A stretch of DNA of 64,000 nucleotides from Cylindrotheca closterium (taxonomy: Eukaryota; Bacillariophyta; Bacillariophyceae; Bacillariales; Bacillariaceae): NCBI GenBank assembly GCA_933822405.4, contig CAKOGP040002424.1, forward strand, positions 542,187 to 606,186, given 5' to 3'. Shown piece by piece: positions 30,413 through 41,181 of the stretch (within the stretch, counting starts at the first letter, position 1; each line of letters starts with the position of its first letter). The position numbers were made by a program, and so were the translations under genes. The notes under the pieces were generated by a model. The model was not told where the DNA came from and did no database searches. It saw only the letters and a program-made list of their open reading frames with translations.

Positions 30413-32015
30413 ATGGCCGAAGAAGAAGAAGTCTGGATTGACGTTTCCGTCGCCCAAGACGGAGGAGTCCTAAAGAAGATCCTCAAGGAAGCACCTGAGG
30501 GAGCTTCTGGACCTCCACCCAGTGGAAACGAAGTGGAGGCCCACTACACGGGTAAGTATTGTATATTGTTGCTTGTGGATGATGACGAAGCATTGCCTGG
30601 AAATCCGTGAGATATGGACATATGTGAAAATGTGGTGTAAACAGAAAGACTCACTCACAATTCTCGCTTCGTCCTTCATTTCAGGTACTTTGTCCTCGGA
30701 TGGCTCCAAATTTGATTCCAGTCGTGACCGTGGCAAGCCATTCAACTTCACCATTGGACAAGGGCAGGTGATCAAGGCTTGGGACGAAGGATTTGCTTCC
30801 ATGAAGATTGGCGAACACGCAATCCTAAAGTGTCGCTCGGATTATGCCTATGGCGACTCTGGATCGCCTCCCAAGATCCCCGCCAAGGCCGAATTGTTGT
30901 TTGACGTCGAGCTACTTGGCTTCAAGGAAAAGCCCAAGGAACGCTGGCAAATGTCTACCGAGGAACGATTGGAATATGCCACCAAGATCAAGGCGGAAGG
31001 AACCGAACTCTTCAAAAAGAAGAACTACGCCGAAGCTACTGCCAAGTACGAAGATGCCGCCGCGTTTTCGGTCGACGAAGGTATCTCTGGAGATGATATC
31101 CCAGAAGCCGAACGCCCACTATACATCAGTTGCTGGGGTAATGCTGCCATGTGTTACATCAACATGAAGAGCTGGGCGGATGCCATTCATGCCTGCAACA
31201 AGGTCTTGGAGATGGAGTCGGAGGCAAACACCAACATCAAGGCGCTCTACCGTCGTGGGTTGGCCCGGATTCGATTGGGACAATACAAGGAAGCCAAGGT
31301 CGATCTCATGGCTGCCTATAATCTTGATAATAGTAACAAGGATGTCCGCAAGGCGCTCAAGCAACTAAAGGACGAGGTGGCTGCCGCCAAAAAGAAGGAA
31401 AAGGATACCTTTGGTGGATTCTTGGGCAAGGTGGATATCTACAATGACAAGAAGGGTCCACTTGTACCAAATGCCAAGGGAGACAATCCACACGTCTTTT
31501 TCCAAATCAAGCAAGGAGACGAAGATCTTGGTAAGGTTGTCATGCAACTTTACAAAGATATTACCCCCAAAACGGCCGAGAACTTTCGATGTTTGTGTAC
31601 GGGAGAAAAAGGCAACGGCAGCAGTGGCAAGCCTCTTCACTTCAAGGGTTCCACATTCCACCGTGTCATTAAGGACTTTATGATTCAAGGTGGAGACTTT
31701 ACCAATGGAAATGGAACTGGTGGAGAAAGTATTTACGGAGAAAAGTTTGCCGATGAGAACTTTGTCATCAAGCACACCAAGGCAGGACAATTGTCCATGG
31801 CAAACGCTGGGCCTGGAACTAATGGAAGTCAATTCTTTGTTACTTGCAAGGATACTCCTCATTTGGATAATAAACATGTGGTATTTGGTCATGTGGTAGA
31901 AGGCATGGATGTGGTGCGCAAGGTTGAGAATACCAGCGTTGGAGGACAAGACAAACCAGAGGTTGATGTTGTCATTGCAGACTGTGGGGAAATGCCGGCC
32001 GATTACAAACCATGA
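30413..32015 (+). CDS. Dual-family immunophilin: FKBP-TPR-cyclophilin fusion
   Basis: Two exons, 30413-30551 and 30685-32015, join in frame (489 aa). Domain order: an FKBP-type prolyl isomerase (about 10-128) with the binding-pocket residues [24 protein letters not shown] and DYAYGDSG; a TPR region (about 145-285, with [13 protein letters not shown] and [18 protein letters not shown]), which in related proteins docks Hsp90 tails; and a complete cyclophilin domain (about 315-480) with catalytic Arg373 in [13 protein letters not shown] and QFFV. The residue matching the cyclosporin-contacting Trp of cyclophilin A is His439 ([12 protein letters not shown]), as in Cyp40, so cyclosporin binding may be weak. 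Both isomerase sites look intact. No leader, so probably cytosolic. This architecture is known mainly from some protists. Confidence 0.95.
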
Positions 32016-32333
32016 AATAAATGAAAATGAATGTATTGTGTCACAGAAAAAAAATTGAACAAATGCTATTAGTATAAAACGTTGATAGATCGTCCTTTCG
32101 AAACTAAGAGCTGGTTTGGACGATAGACTCTCAACATCGTCATCGTACGGCACCATTTTTGCCAACTTCTCCGTCTTGCCGTCCTACGGAAAATCAGACG
32201 TGTGGAACAATTGATGGCGGAAGAGATGAGACAAACCAACAAAAAACAAACAACCATAGAACTTGACGAGATTCGGTGATACGGTCCACTATTTCTATCA
32301 TTTTATTATTATTTTTTAGAAGACACAAAAAGC
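32016..32333. other. Intergenic region between dual immunophilin and shikimate kinase
   Basis: About 320 bp; 3' UTR of the upstream gene and promoter of the downstream one. No gene, RNA or repeat seen. Confidence 0.55.
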
Positions 32334-33232
32334 ATGGCATTCTCAAATCTAGCAGTTATCCTGGCAACGATGCTGGTGAATGGCTCTCAAGCCTTTGCCC
32401 CTCCGAAAATGGCCGTCATCCGCCCCACCAAGTTGATGGCTGGAGGCTTTGAATGGGAAGATCCCACCGAACAATTTGATCAAGGCGTGGATAACCCTTT
32501 CAAGAACCCAGGATTGATGGATGGAGAAGAAGGAATGAAGGTTGATCCTGCTAGATTGCTGGGACCACGATTGAATGGCTCCAACCTCTATTTTGTGGGT
32601 ATGATGGGGAGTGGAAAATCATCAGTTGGAGACGTTGTGGCACGAAGTAAGAAACCCTGAAATGGAAAAGTGGATCCACCCTGAAGACTTTGTCTCATTT
32701 TATTTTATCTTGCAACCGCAAAGGAATGGGGACTTACAACTTTTTGGACACGGATGGTATCATCGAAAAGGCCACTGGAATGAGCATTCCAGAAATTTTC
32801 GACGCAGAAGGTGAAGAAGGATTCCGAGAAGTGGAATCTCAAATCTTGGATTCAGTTCATTCCTATGTCCGATGTGTCGTTAGTACGGGAGGTGGCCTAG
32901 TGTGCAAGCAAACTAACTGGTCCAAGCTGCAAACAGGGATTGTCATTTGGCTCGATGTTGAGCCAGAGATTATTATTAAGCGCGTGGAGGGAACTGACCG
33001 ACCGCTGTTGCAAACCGAGGATCCTCTTCAAAAGTTGAATGATCTTTTGGAAGAACGAAAGGATAAATACAGCCAAGCAGATCTTCGAATTGAAATCACA
33101 GAAGATATGGACGAAGAAGAAGTAGCTCAAGCGGTTGTCCGTGATTTGCATGACTTTATTGACGAGAATCCACCAGCGTGGAAGATTGCAAAGCAAAAGG
33201 CACAATCAGATGGTCTGGATTGGGTTCAATAA
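32334..33232 (+). CDS. Shikimate kinase, plastid-targeted
   Basis: Two exons, 32334-32646 and 32724-33232, join in frame to 273 aa. It phosphorylates shikimate in the chorismate (aromatic amino acid) pathway, which is plastidial in diatoms. The leader is a signal peptide (residues 1-19) followed by a literal AFAP motif at 20-23. The kinase has Walker A GMMGSGKSS (89-97), the shikimate-binding FLDTDG, GFREVE with the conserved Arg, STGGG and the lid RPLL, then LEERKDKYSQAD. All expected active-site elements are present; some plant shikimate-kinase-like paralogues lose them, so I favour a real enzyme. It stands alone and not in the fused AROM arrangement. Confidence 0.93.
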
Positions 33233-33473
33233 GACTGTTTCATGTTTGTCTGTACAATGCATGAATGATTGGTGATACCATTCAAACTACAAAACTCTGT
33301 GAACACGAAGACTACAGTCATTACCTTTGTGGTTGCTTTTGAATTAACTATATTTCTTCTAGATTACAAACATTGATACTAACAGCACGAACGGAAGGAT
33401 TTGCTCTTGCCCACTTGGAGGTCGTTTCCTAGCATGAACACCACCCTGTCCATGTCAATAACATTGTATTTTG

Positions 33474-33797
33474 TTACCCTGGCGTCCACGTCATCAACGG
33501 CTTACTATTCGGTCCAGTAAGCGGTGCATTGGAGTTCACCTTTTTCTTTTTCGGTGATCCTCCCATTTTTTTCTGGCGTGCCTCTGCGGCGGCTAACCGA
33601 TCGGCTCGCTGCTTTTCTCGATCTTCGTCCGCCAACTTGGGATCGAGACGAGGTTTGGGAAGATCTTCTTTGTTTTCCTTCCCGGAAGTTGTCGGATGAC
33701 TGGGAGCTTCATCGTTTGCCGAACCTAATCTACGGCCCTCTCCTTTGAATGCCCCTGGAGTAGTGGCCGAACCTCCTTGGCTACAGCAATTTCCCAT
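33474..33797 (-). CDS. SVIP-like small p97/CDC48-interacting protein, N-acylated
   Basis: 107 aa when started at the ATG at 33797; an upstream in-frame ATG at 33860 would bury the acylation signal, so the internal start is preferred. It begins MGNCCS: Gly2 fits N-myristoylation, and Cys4/Cys5 are candidate palmitoylation sites. Residues 64-74, RADRLAAAEAR, match exactly the VCP-interacting motif pattern R-x5-A-A-x2-R. The C-terminal LTGPNSKPLMTWTPG resembles the tail of animal SVIP, a small myristoylated inhibitor of ER-associated degradation. Function here, tethering or modulating p97/CDC48 at a membrane, is inferred from these short features only. The rest is hydrophilic and probably disordered. 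Confidence 0.75.
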   Translation of the reverse strand: MGNCCSQGGSATTPGAFKGEGRRLGSANDEAPSHPTTSGKENKEDLPKPRLDPKLADEDREKQRADRLAAAEARQKKMGGSPKKKKVNSNAPLTGPNSKPLMTWTPG

Positions 33798-33871
33798 TGC
33801 GTTTGAGAAGAATGTGCTGAATTCAGATCGAATGAATGAATGAATCAATCGCTGATTCAACCCCCTTTTGA

Positions 33872-33894
33872 GGCCCCTTTTATAATAAGGGGCC
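33872..33894 (-). promoter_or_regulatory. GC-rich inverted repeat enclosing a TATA-like box
   Basis: Arms GGCCCCTT (33872-33879) and AAGGGGCC (33887-33894) enclose TTATAAT. On the minus strand this reads TTATAAAAGG, a good TATA-box match about 80 bp upstream of the SVIP-like start codon. It is probably that gene's core promoter. Confidence 0.5.
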
Positions 33895-34137
33895 CCAAAG
33901 ATAATGGTTTGTGATAAGTGATATGTCTTCTCACGTTATAGTACCACATGGATCCCACTCGGAGCTTTGGAATCTAACGAAGCTGCAGATTTAGTGACTA
34001 ATAGACATCGGTATCTGAATCTTTTTATATGCATGACTTTAAAAAAATGTAAATGAAAGTACAATGATGTTGCGAAAATATACAATCAGAATCGGAGGAG
34101 GAATGATGATGCGAACGATCAAAAAGGAGAGAGAGCA
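33895..34137. other. Intergenic region between SVIP-like and HMG-box genes
   Basis: Together with the 5' flank of the SVIP-like gene this makes about 340 gene-free bases. Apart from the palindromic TATA element, AT-rich 3' UTR sequence of the HMG gene is all I see. Confidence 0.5.
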
Positions 34138-35470
34138 TTACATCCTTTGCTCATGACCAAAAGGCTGCTGAGGATATCCTTGACCGTATCCTTGAGAACG
34201 TCCTTGATGATGTCTTGACTGTGAGTGATAGTCGTAGTATGCATGTGCTGGCTGTCCATACATCATGTGTGGTGGATACGAGTAATGACGAGGGTCGTGT
34301 TGTGCAGCCTGGTGCATCGGATGCATTGGTGGCATACCTCCATGCATGTGCATTTCGGAAGGATGCATGTAGTGAAGTTCGGCTTGTTGCCTCTTGACCT
34401 CCTCCTCGTCGTCTTCATCGCCATCTTTTTCGACTGGATTCATACCATTGTGTTTGTCAGCTTCTCGTTCGTAGTATTGCTTCTCTTCGGCAGATAGTTG
34501 CTGTGATCACATGAAGATTAGGTGAGACTTCAGTCGTCCGATCGCAACAAGAAATGAGTTCAATACGTACCTTCCAAGCGGTACCAACAAGACGGGCCAC
34601 AGATCCTCTTTCGGAAGGGACTCCCAATTCTGACTGTTTCAAACGCAAAACGTGAGCTGAGAAGAACATGTTGTATCCCGTCTTGTTTCTCTTGCGGTTT
34701 GACTGCTTGTCTGGTGGCTGATACTGAGCCATTTGATCGTCATATCGCTTTCGATCAGATTTGGCTCTCTCTTGGTATTTTGCCTTTTCTTCGGCTGGCA
34801 AATCCTTCCACTCATTTCCAGTCTTGGCGACCAAGTTTGCGGGTGGGACTCGCTTAAGTTGTGCATCGGAATCGGCACTCTTGAGAGCTGCTTCGTTTTG
34901 CTTTGCAAGCGTTGCGAATCGATCTTGGACAAAGATATTGTACGCAGACAGGGCTCTTGTTGGAGCTCCTTCGTCCTTTCGCTTTCTCTTGTAAGTCTGC
35001 TTTCTCTTGCTGATGAATTGCTTGAGTTTGGTCACTTCACCAGTTAGACGGGCAATATGAACATCTTTTCGCTTCAACATATTAAGAAGCACGTTTTCGA
35101 GCTTGGTGGTGGGAGGGGTCTGACGAATGTATTCCAAGTCTTCGGCAGCCTTGGCGTCCATGGGATCCTCCTTCAATTCTTCGAGCACAGTGTCATCAAA
35201 GGAACTAGCTTTCATCTCGTCCTGCTTGGGGGGCTCTTCCTCGTGGCGAATCTCGATGCGCAATTCCATCTTTGGTTGTTCGTGGCTTTCATCGCGTTTT
35301 TCCTCCTCCTCTTGCATGTGATGATCCACCACATGTTCGGTTCCGTCCTTCGTGTATGTAGCATCTGTCTCCTCCTCGTTTGGAAGGACAGTTTCTTCCC
35401 CGTTTCCATGGACTGTTTCGTCATGCTCTGGTTGCTCCGTAGTTGGCACAGGTTCCTCCCCGTCGCTCAT
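34138..35470 (-). CDS. Protein with two HMG boxes
   Basis: Two exons, 35470-34571 and 34500-34138, join in frame to 420 aa. The first 110 residues are strongly acidic, followed by a coiled-coil-like segment (LENVLLNMLKRKDVHIARLTGEVTKL) and a basic KRKQTYKRKRK stretch that should act as a nuclear signal. HMG box 1 is about 168-248 (PTRALSAYNIFVQDRF, GNEWKDLPAEEKAKYQERA) and HMG box 2 about 258-318 (NKTGYNMFFSAHVLRLK, then across the splice LVGTAWK-QLSAEEKQYYEREA). The joined second box confirms the intron. The tail is His/Met/Tyr/Gln-rich. HMG boxes bend DNA; this is likely a chromatin or transcription architectural factor. Confidence 0.9.
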
Positions 35471-36124
35471 GGTATCTTTTTGGTTCTGTCAAGGCACGGA
35501 TGAAACAAGAATTTTTGAATTCGAGGAAAAACAATGATGAGTGTGAATTACGGTATCACCAATGCGCACTGAGAAGAGGATAATTCTCATGGTATGGCCG
35601 GATCGGCAATTGGATCCTCCCATGAGGTGCATGCCGTTTGGTTGCCATCATCATGTCATTCATTCGAATGGGGCACTCACATCTACTGGTAGATCGACGA
35701 CTCTTTGGAATGTAAACGCAAATGCAATTTACAATGTGGATATTTTCAATGCTGGCTGCTGGCACATTTGAAAGTCTCCAAGAGAGCATTTGATATGCTT
35801 TCTTCAGGTTTCTAGAAACTGACGCGCCTGCCAGTACCTTAAAAAAACAAATTTATGACTCAAAATAAGCGGTAATATGCAATGAATTGCGTGATTCGAG
35901 CGATTTCTAGTAAATAATTGAATCGTTCGGGTGGTAAATGCGACTTCTTTGTTTTTCAAACCGCGGTAAAATCTCGCACAACGGTTGTCTTCTACGCCGG
36001 CCAACGATACCATACCTTCCATGTTTGCAAAGGGGTCGGGAACGTGAAACGAGTGGGATGCAAACTGAAAACCAGCCCCCAAAATTGACTGGACCACCTC
36101 CATCTCAAACCAAAAAACCTGACG
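35471..36124. other. Divergent intergenic region, HMG-box / RCC1-like
   Basis: About 650 bp. Several antisense ORFs cross it but read as shadows of the RCC1 first exon or have no protein-like composition. It presumably contains two promoters; no repeat or RNA gene seen. Confidence 0.55.
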
Positions 36125-38023
36125 ATGATGTCTTCCAGCAAGAAGCGCTCTGCAACAGATGGTGGATTTTCCCAAGGCGATGATGACTCTGAAATGAAAG
36201 CTCGCAAGCAGAGAGTCAAAGTTTCTAGTCCGAGCAAGAAATCCTTGCAGAACTCCCAATTTTTGGATGACAAGAAAAGTCTCTGGCAGCAAGCCATGGA
36301 ACAGTTGAACGAGCAGACGAAAAAGGTCCTTAACCGAGCCAAAACCGACGATGATGTCTTCTTTGCGTGCATGGAGTATACTCGACACCGTGACTGGATC
36401 ACACAACGCTACAATCCCGCTTGCGGTCGAGTTGTCTCGATGGGATCGGACGATTGCAACCAATTGGGAGTTGCAGCTTCTGCTGATGCGGATAAGGAAT
36501 GCGAATACCCTCCGACCTTTGTAAATCTAGACGGAAGCAAGGTTGCCCATGTTGCTGGTGGTGGTTTGCACTCGTTAGTATTGACCGTAGATGGCAAAGT
36601 TTACTCGTTTGGCAATAATGATGACAATGCTCTCGGCAGAGGCGAAATTCACGAGGACAGGCTTCATTTGGCGGAACCAATTAAGGAAGGGTTCCGTCCG
36701 GATGATCGCAATCGAATCGTTGGCATTGATGCTGGTGATTCGCACTCTCTTTTCTTGAGCATCCTTGGAAATGTATACCAATCTGGAATGTACAAAGATG
36801 TAGACTCTGGTAAATTTCACGATGTTCCCATTGGAACAAATGAGAGCCCAAAGGGAAGCAACGTCTATCCGACTTTGGTAGACCTTCCAGGACCTGTTCG
36901 AGAAATCAAGGCTGGCGAAGCATTCAATGCGGCACTTCTTGAAGATGGAAACTTGTACACGTGGGGAATGGGGTAAGTGATATTTCATTTTTCGTTCGCA
37001 ACTCTTACAGACGCATCTAACCTTTTTGTCTTGTCTTCTTTTTGTAATTAGTCACTTTGGCCAACTTGCGAGAAGCAAAACTATGGGCGCAGATCTCAAA
37101 AAGGATGAAAAGGGAAATTCTATTCCCGGCGTCTATGAGCTTGGGAAGATGTGGATTGGCGAGGAATACGAGACTGACGAGCAAGAGAAAGATGGCGATG
37201 GAAACTTAAAATTTGATGAAAAGGGAAATCCTGTCTGGGCCACGGCGTACCGCTATCATGAAGACCTTATCAAAGAAAAATTTCTCAAGCCCGCACCGGT
37301 AATCTGGGCGAATCCTTATCCCAAGCGATCTGTCTTGTCTCTGGCATGCGGTGAACTTTTCATTTTGGTTGTTGCTCGAGATGAAGGATATGACACAAAC
37401 GTGTACTCTGCTGGGCACAATGGCTTTGGTCAGCTGGGTCATGGGGACAAACACGAGCGACATGAGCTCACTCCGGTAAGCAATTGACTGCGGCTACTGT
37501 GTGGAGTACTGTACAGTTGTCTTTTGGAATCTAATTTCTCATTCTAATGGCACCCACACAAACGTAGATCAAGTTTTTTGAACGAAAATTGATCAAGAAG
37601 GTATCTGCTGGGACATCGCACGGTTTAGCATTGGACATGGCTGGAAACGCTGTTTTCGCCTGGGGTAGATCTGATTATGGTCAGCTTGGCCATACAGACG
37701 ATATCAAAGGCGGCGATATTGAAATGTCTCCACAACAAATTGCTTTCCCCGAAAGCCTAGGGAGTACTAGAATCAGGGACATCGCCGCAGGGTCTTCGAT
37801 CAGCATGGCCATTACGGAAGAGAATGACGTCTACACTTGGGGATTCGGAGAAACTTGTGCTACTGGACATTTGGCTAGTGCGGAGGATATCAAAAGACCC
37901 AAGAAGCTTGACGTTCTGAGACAGGCACTCAAAAGGGGGGGAGCCAAATCCAAAAACTGTCATGTTCTGGAAGGTACCGGCGGCGCCCAGCATTCCCTCA
38001 TGATTTTGGAATGCTTTTCGTAG
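36125..38023 (+). CDS. RCC1-repeat protein
   Basis: Three exons, 36125-36972, 37052-37475 and 37568-38023, join in frame to 575 aa. RCC1 repeats form a seven-bladed propeller; visible units include VVSMGSDDCNQLG, VYSFGNNDDNALG, LYTWGMGHFGQLA, VYSAGHNGFGQLGHG, VFAWGRSDYGQLGHT and VYTWGFGETCATGH. About 95 N-terminal residues are Lys/Ser-rich with a possible nuclear signal, and a charged insert (about 300-345, KKDEKGNSIPG and similar) interrupts one blade. It could be the Ran exchange factor RCC1 or another propeller protein; the basic N-terminal tail is compatible with chromatin-bound RCC1, but this is not decisive. Confidence 0.9.
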
Positions 38024-38337
38024 AACGAGACAAGAAATTGAATGACTTGTTTCTTCTTGTTCGAATTGAAATTCTTCACCTCGCCACAAGTTTCATGCAT
38101 TTTGTAGCCTGCTAAAAAGTCTTAAGACAAAGTATGTCGGCGATGTCCCTTATTGGTATCGGCATTGTCATTGATTGGGAAACACGCATCGTTCTACGAG
38201 TAGGACTACCAGGTACTTGGATTGAAATAAAGCTATTTACAGTAATGTAGATTCTAAAATGCATGCACACAAGAAATAATTGACGGTTATTTTCGTCACC
38301 GCAAAAAGGTACATGATAAAAGTAGAGCGATTCTGCG
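38024..38337. other. Intergenic region
   Basis: About 310 bp following the RCC1-like gene. Nothing recognisable beyond AT-rich sequence. Confidence 0.5.
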
Positions 38338-39105
38338 ATGAGTGATATCGTGATGAGCGAGGATAGAGACAAAACGTTGGAGGTTTCGGATCCTGCATAT
38401 TGGTGTAGCAGGTATTGGCTGCATCATATACATTGCGATGGTTTAGAAGAAAAGGTTAGAAAGATACATGAGCAAGTGCCATTTCTGGAAAAGTTCAAAA
38501 ACGAAAAAGGAGGAGAATATCATTTGTTCTATTGGGAAGCTTTGGTCGACTCCCATAGTCACCACCTTGAATACCTGCATACGGAGTTATCGGGAAGCCT
38601 TTGTTTCGTAGGGTCAAATATGGGAGCCAAGACTACGAACGTGGTGTCGAAGTGAAGGAAGGGAAGCTGTACGCAAGCAGAAATTTCAACCTTGGCGAAG
38701 CCATCACTTTTTTCTCAGAATACGAAGAGCGATGTAATGTTTCTATCCTCGGTGGCACATCTGTTAGATTGGTCCATGACAAAGAAAGAAAGCAACGCCT
38801 ATCTTACTTCGAACCGGACTCTGAGGGCTTCGCGGGTCATATCAATGGGTGAGGAGATCACCCGTCAAGACAGTACCGTTCAGGAACGAATTGAAATATT
38901 GGAAAGAGTCGACCGTGCTGTCGTATGTTTGCACAAAATGGTCGTAGGAATAGTTGCGGCAGCGCAGGTTGCTGCTAAAGGTCATGCCATCCACTTCCGT
39001 GTGATCATTCCTTTGAAATTGGGTCCGAGTATCATCCCCAACTTTCCCGAAGTCAAACCCTATAGGCCGCACAGCCTATATAATCTGAGTGTATCAAATC
39101 AGTGA
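38338..39105 (+). pseudogene. SET-domain-like locus broken by two frameshifts
   Basis: Coding character passes through all three plus frames with no plausible intron between them. Frame 1 (38338-about 38575) starts at an ATG. Frame 2 (38571-about 38790) includes PLFRRVKYGSQDYERGVEVKEGK, with LGEAITFF. Frame 3 (about 38785-39105) carries SNAYLTSNRTLRASRV and MGEEITRQ. LGEAIT and GEEIT with the intervening spacing resemble the start and end of a SET methyltransferase domain, but the NHSC-type core is not visible. It is either a decayed SET-like gene or a real gene with two sequencing errors. I do not attempt a corrected protein. Confidence 0.4.
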
Positions 39106-39642
39106 CTGCCGTCACTGTATATGTGTATGCTGACTGAGACCATCTAATCTCCCTTTCTTGATTTTCTCCTCGGTTTCTTCCTCTGATGATTCCATGAGAC
39201 CTTCCATGTGTTTTGCTTTCCGATTTCTTTTTCAAATAGGAAAACAGCACAGAAGGATAATTTTCGTAGAAGTTACAGTATGATCTACTGGACCATCCCA
39301 TTGCCGCTGTAGTAGACGAAGAGTGGACGCATTGGCAATGTATTGATCTAGAGACTGTTTTCCTTTGTTAGTTCTATCGAAATTGCAGGTACCTCGGCTG
39401 TGGGGCGGTGCAATAGCTATGATTCAGATCATGGTCATTCGTTGACCTCCAACAGAACTTTTTGGAACATAACACGGTGTGGCATTCCACGCATTATTGA
39501 CTTTGAATTCACTCCTTGTGAAGTCATTTCGGGCGATTGTTACAATATGAACCTCATCTCGAGAGCAATTTAACTTAGAGCTCCATTCACTCTGCAAGCC
39601 ACTCATACGCTTCCATCAGGTAGTCTGCCCATCCATCACCGT
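39106..39642. other. Intergenic region
   Basis: About 540 bp between the frameshifted locus and the first RING gene. No supported gene, RNA or repeat. Confidence 0.55.
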
Positions 39643-41181
39643 TCATCTTCCACCCCCCTTGTCATCGGATCCCTCCACCAATGATACTGGCATTCTTCTC
39701 CCCTCAGCATCTTCATTTGGTGTCTCACTGTTGTTAACATTTTCGTCGGGTGCCTCGATATCAATGGGCTCTTCCTCTTCCTGGCCATCGTCCTCCTCCT
39801 CGACGCCACTGACATCCAAAACACTGGAAACTTGCGTCGTATCCATTGCTGTCTGGTAGGGCTCTTCGTCATCTGCAGTACTCTCTTCGTCCTCTCCACC
39901 CAAAACACTAGCCTTGCATAAGGGACAGCAGCCCTGCCGACGCGTCAGCCACGGCATTATGCAGTCTGTATGAAAGGCGTGCCCACATGGTAGCAATCGA
40001 AGACGTTCCCCTGGCTCAAGATCTTCAATACAAATGGAGCAAGTGGTGCAGGTGGTAGTGAGTTCTTCGCCAGAATTCGTGCGTTCAATCGGGTGTGCGG
40101 TATTGAAAGATAGGGATGCTCGATCGACAATCTTGAACATCCGATGGTCGCTTTTATCTTTTGTAGAAAACGATAGCTCATCATCAGGATTCTTAGAAGA
40201 ATTGCCTTGACTGGAATCATTTGTTGCATCTGTATTGTCGCTGTCGTTACCTTCAGCAGGAGGTGGTTTGTAAGTGATTTCAGGCAACACCATAACCTGC
40301 GAACAGGTCATCCTATCAGCTGCAGGTTCTGCCTCTGGAGCTCCATAACGAAATGAATACCAGTGGGACATGGGAGGCGTATACAACAAGCCAATGATGC
40401 TCCCTCGGTCATTTCGTTGCAGTCTGATTCTGCCTCCCCCAGTCCACCAGAGATATACGGCTCTGATGACTGGTAAAACTAACAAAATGCAGAACAGCGC
40501 CACCCGGTACCAAAAGAAGTTTCCGTAATTATTCCGATTTGACCTTGTTCCGGCGAAATGGATATCATCTGTGTCATCAGTGGTCTCAAGGAACATCTGA
40601 AGTTGCCACCCATCGCTTTCCGGACCAAGATAGTCAGATGCACTCCCAGATATCGCTTCATGTTGCCGGATGCGTCCCATCATTTCCTGGCCTGTTGCTG
40701 TGGATACAACAGAGAAAGACATTTCATTCAATGCCTCTCGGAACGTCGTATTGGATGGTCCTGTGACGTTTACAATTCCATATAGGTTGTTTGGATCATT
40801 GTTGTAAAAGACAACGAATCCAAATAAGTTGGATATTCGTTTATGCAGTTCAAGTGCGACTTCTACTTTTGTGGCCGTGTCACATCCTCCCAAGCTGACA
40901 AGTAACGCTATTCGCTTGCCAGAACGTGAAGCGTCATCCGTCTGATTCAAAAGATGTGATGGAAATGTGCACAGCTGGGCATCATTTTCCGGAGGATTCA
41001 TCAATCTGGCTTGATACACATACCGATCACTTAGGACATAACCGAAACTTGTCGTTTCCGCTGGATAGGTTTGCATCGTATTGTCAAGAAGTGTAATCAT
41101 CGCTGAGTCTGACGAGCTTGCAACGACCTGTAGAAGCATCAGCTGAAGAAGAACCAGCTGTAGGCAAACTGAAGCAAGCAT
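39643..41181 (-). CDS. PA-TM-RING-type membrane E3 ubiquitin ligase, copy 1
   Basis: 512 aa from the ATG at 41181; the first in-frame ATG at 41259 would add 26 polar residues before the signal peptide, so the internal start is preferred. Residue numbers here count from 41259. Signal peptide 27-47; luminal protease-associated-like region with IALLVSLGGCDTATKVEVAL and FGFVVFYNND (116-155); transmembrane helix 249-271; a basic WWTGGGRIRL stop-transfer; then RING-H2 407-448 (CSIC, CGHAFH, CPLC with Cys-Cys-Cys-His-His-Cys-Cys-Cys spacing). The tail is acidic. Such proteins ubiquitinate cargo in endosomal or secretory membranes. Its head-to-tail neighbour is a paralogue with the same layout. Confidence 0.9.
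   Translation of the reverse strand: MLASVCLQLVLLQLMLLQVVASSSDSAMITLLDNTMQTYPAETTSFGYVLSDRYVYQARLMNPPENDAQLCTFPSHLLNQTDDASRSGKRIALLVSLGGCDTATKVEVALELHKRISNLFGFVVFYNNDPNNLYGIVNVTGPSNTTFREALNEMSFSVVSTATGQEMMGRIRQHEAISGSASDYLGPESDGWQLQMFLETTDDTDDIHFAGTRSNRNNYGNFFWYRVALFCILLVLPVIRAVYLWWTGGGRIRLQRNDRGSIIGLLYTPPMSHWYSFRYGAPEAEPAADRMTCSQVMVLPEITYKPPPAEGNDSDNTDATNDSSQGNSSKNPDDELSFSTKDKSDHRMFKIVDRASLSFNTAHPIERTNSGEELTTTCTTCSICIEDLEPGERLRLLPCGHAFHTDCIMPWLTRRQGCCPLCKASVLGGEDEESTADDEEPYQTAMDTTQVSSVLDVSGVEEEDDGQEEEEPIDIEAPDENVNNSETPNEDAEGRRMPVSLVEGSDDKGGGR

Noticed and set aside
30522..30684. N-terminal extension of the cyclophilin-containing ORF through 30552-30684
   Set aside because: That stretch is the intron; the spliced form restores the FKBP motif HYTG-TLSSDG from the upstream exon.
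31365..32165. 266-codon minus-strand ORF opposite the cyclophilin domain
   Set aside because: It is the antisense reading of a strongly conserved domain and its translation shows no family pattern.
35804..36463. 219-codon minus-strand ORF over the RCC1 first exon
   Set aside because: Overlaps a well-supported exon on the other strand and lacks protein-like composition.
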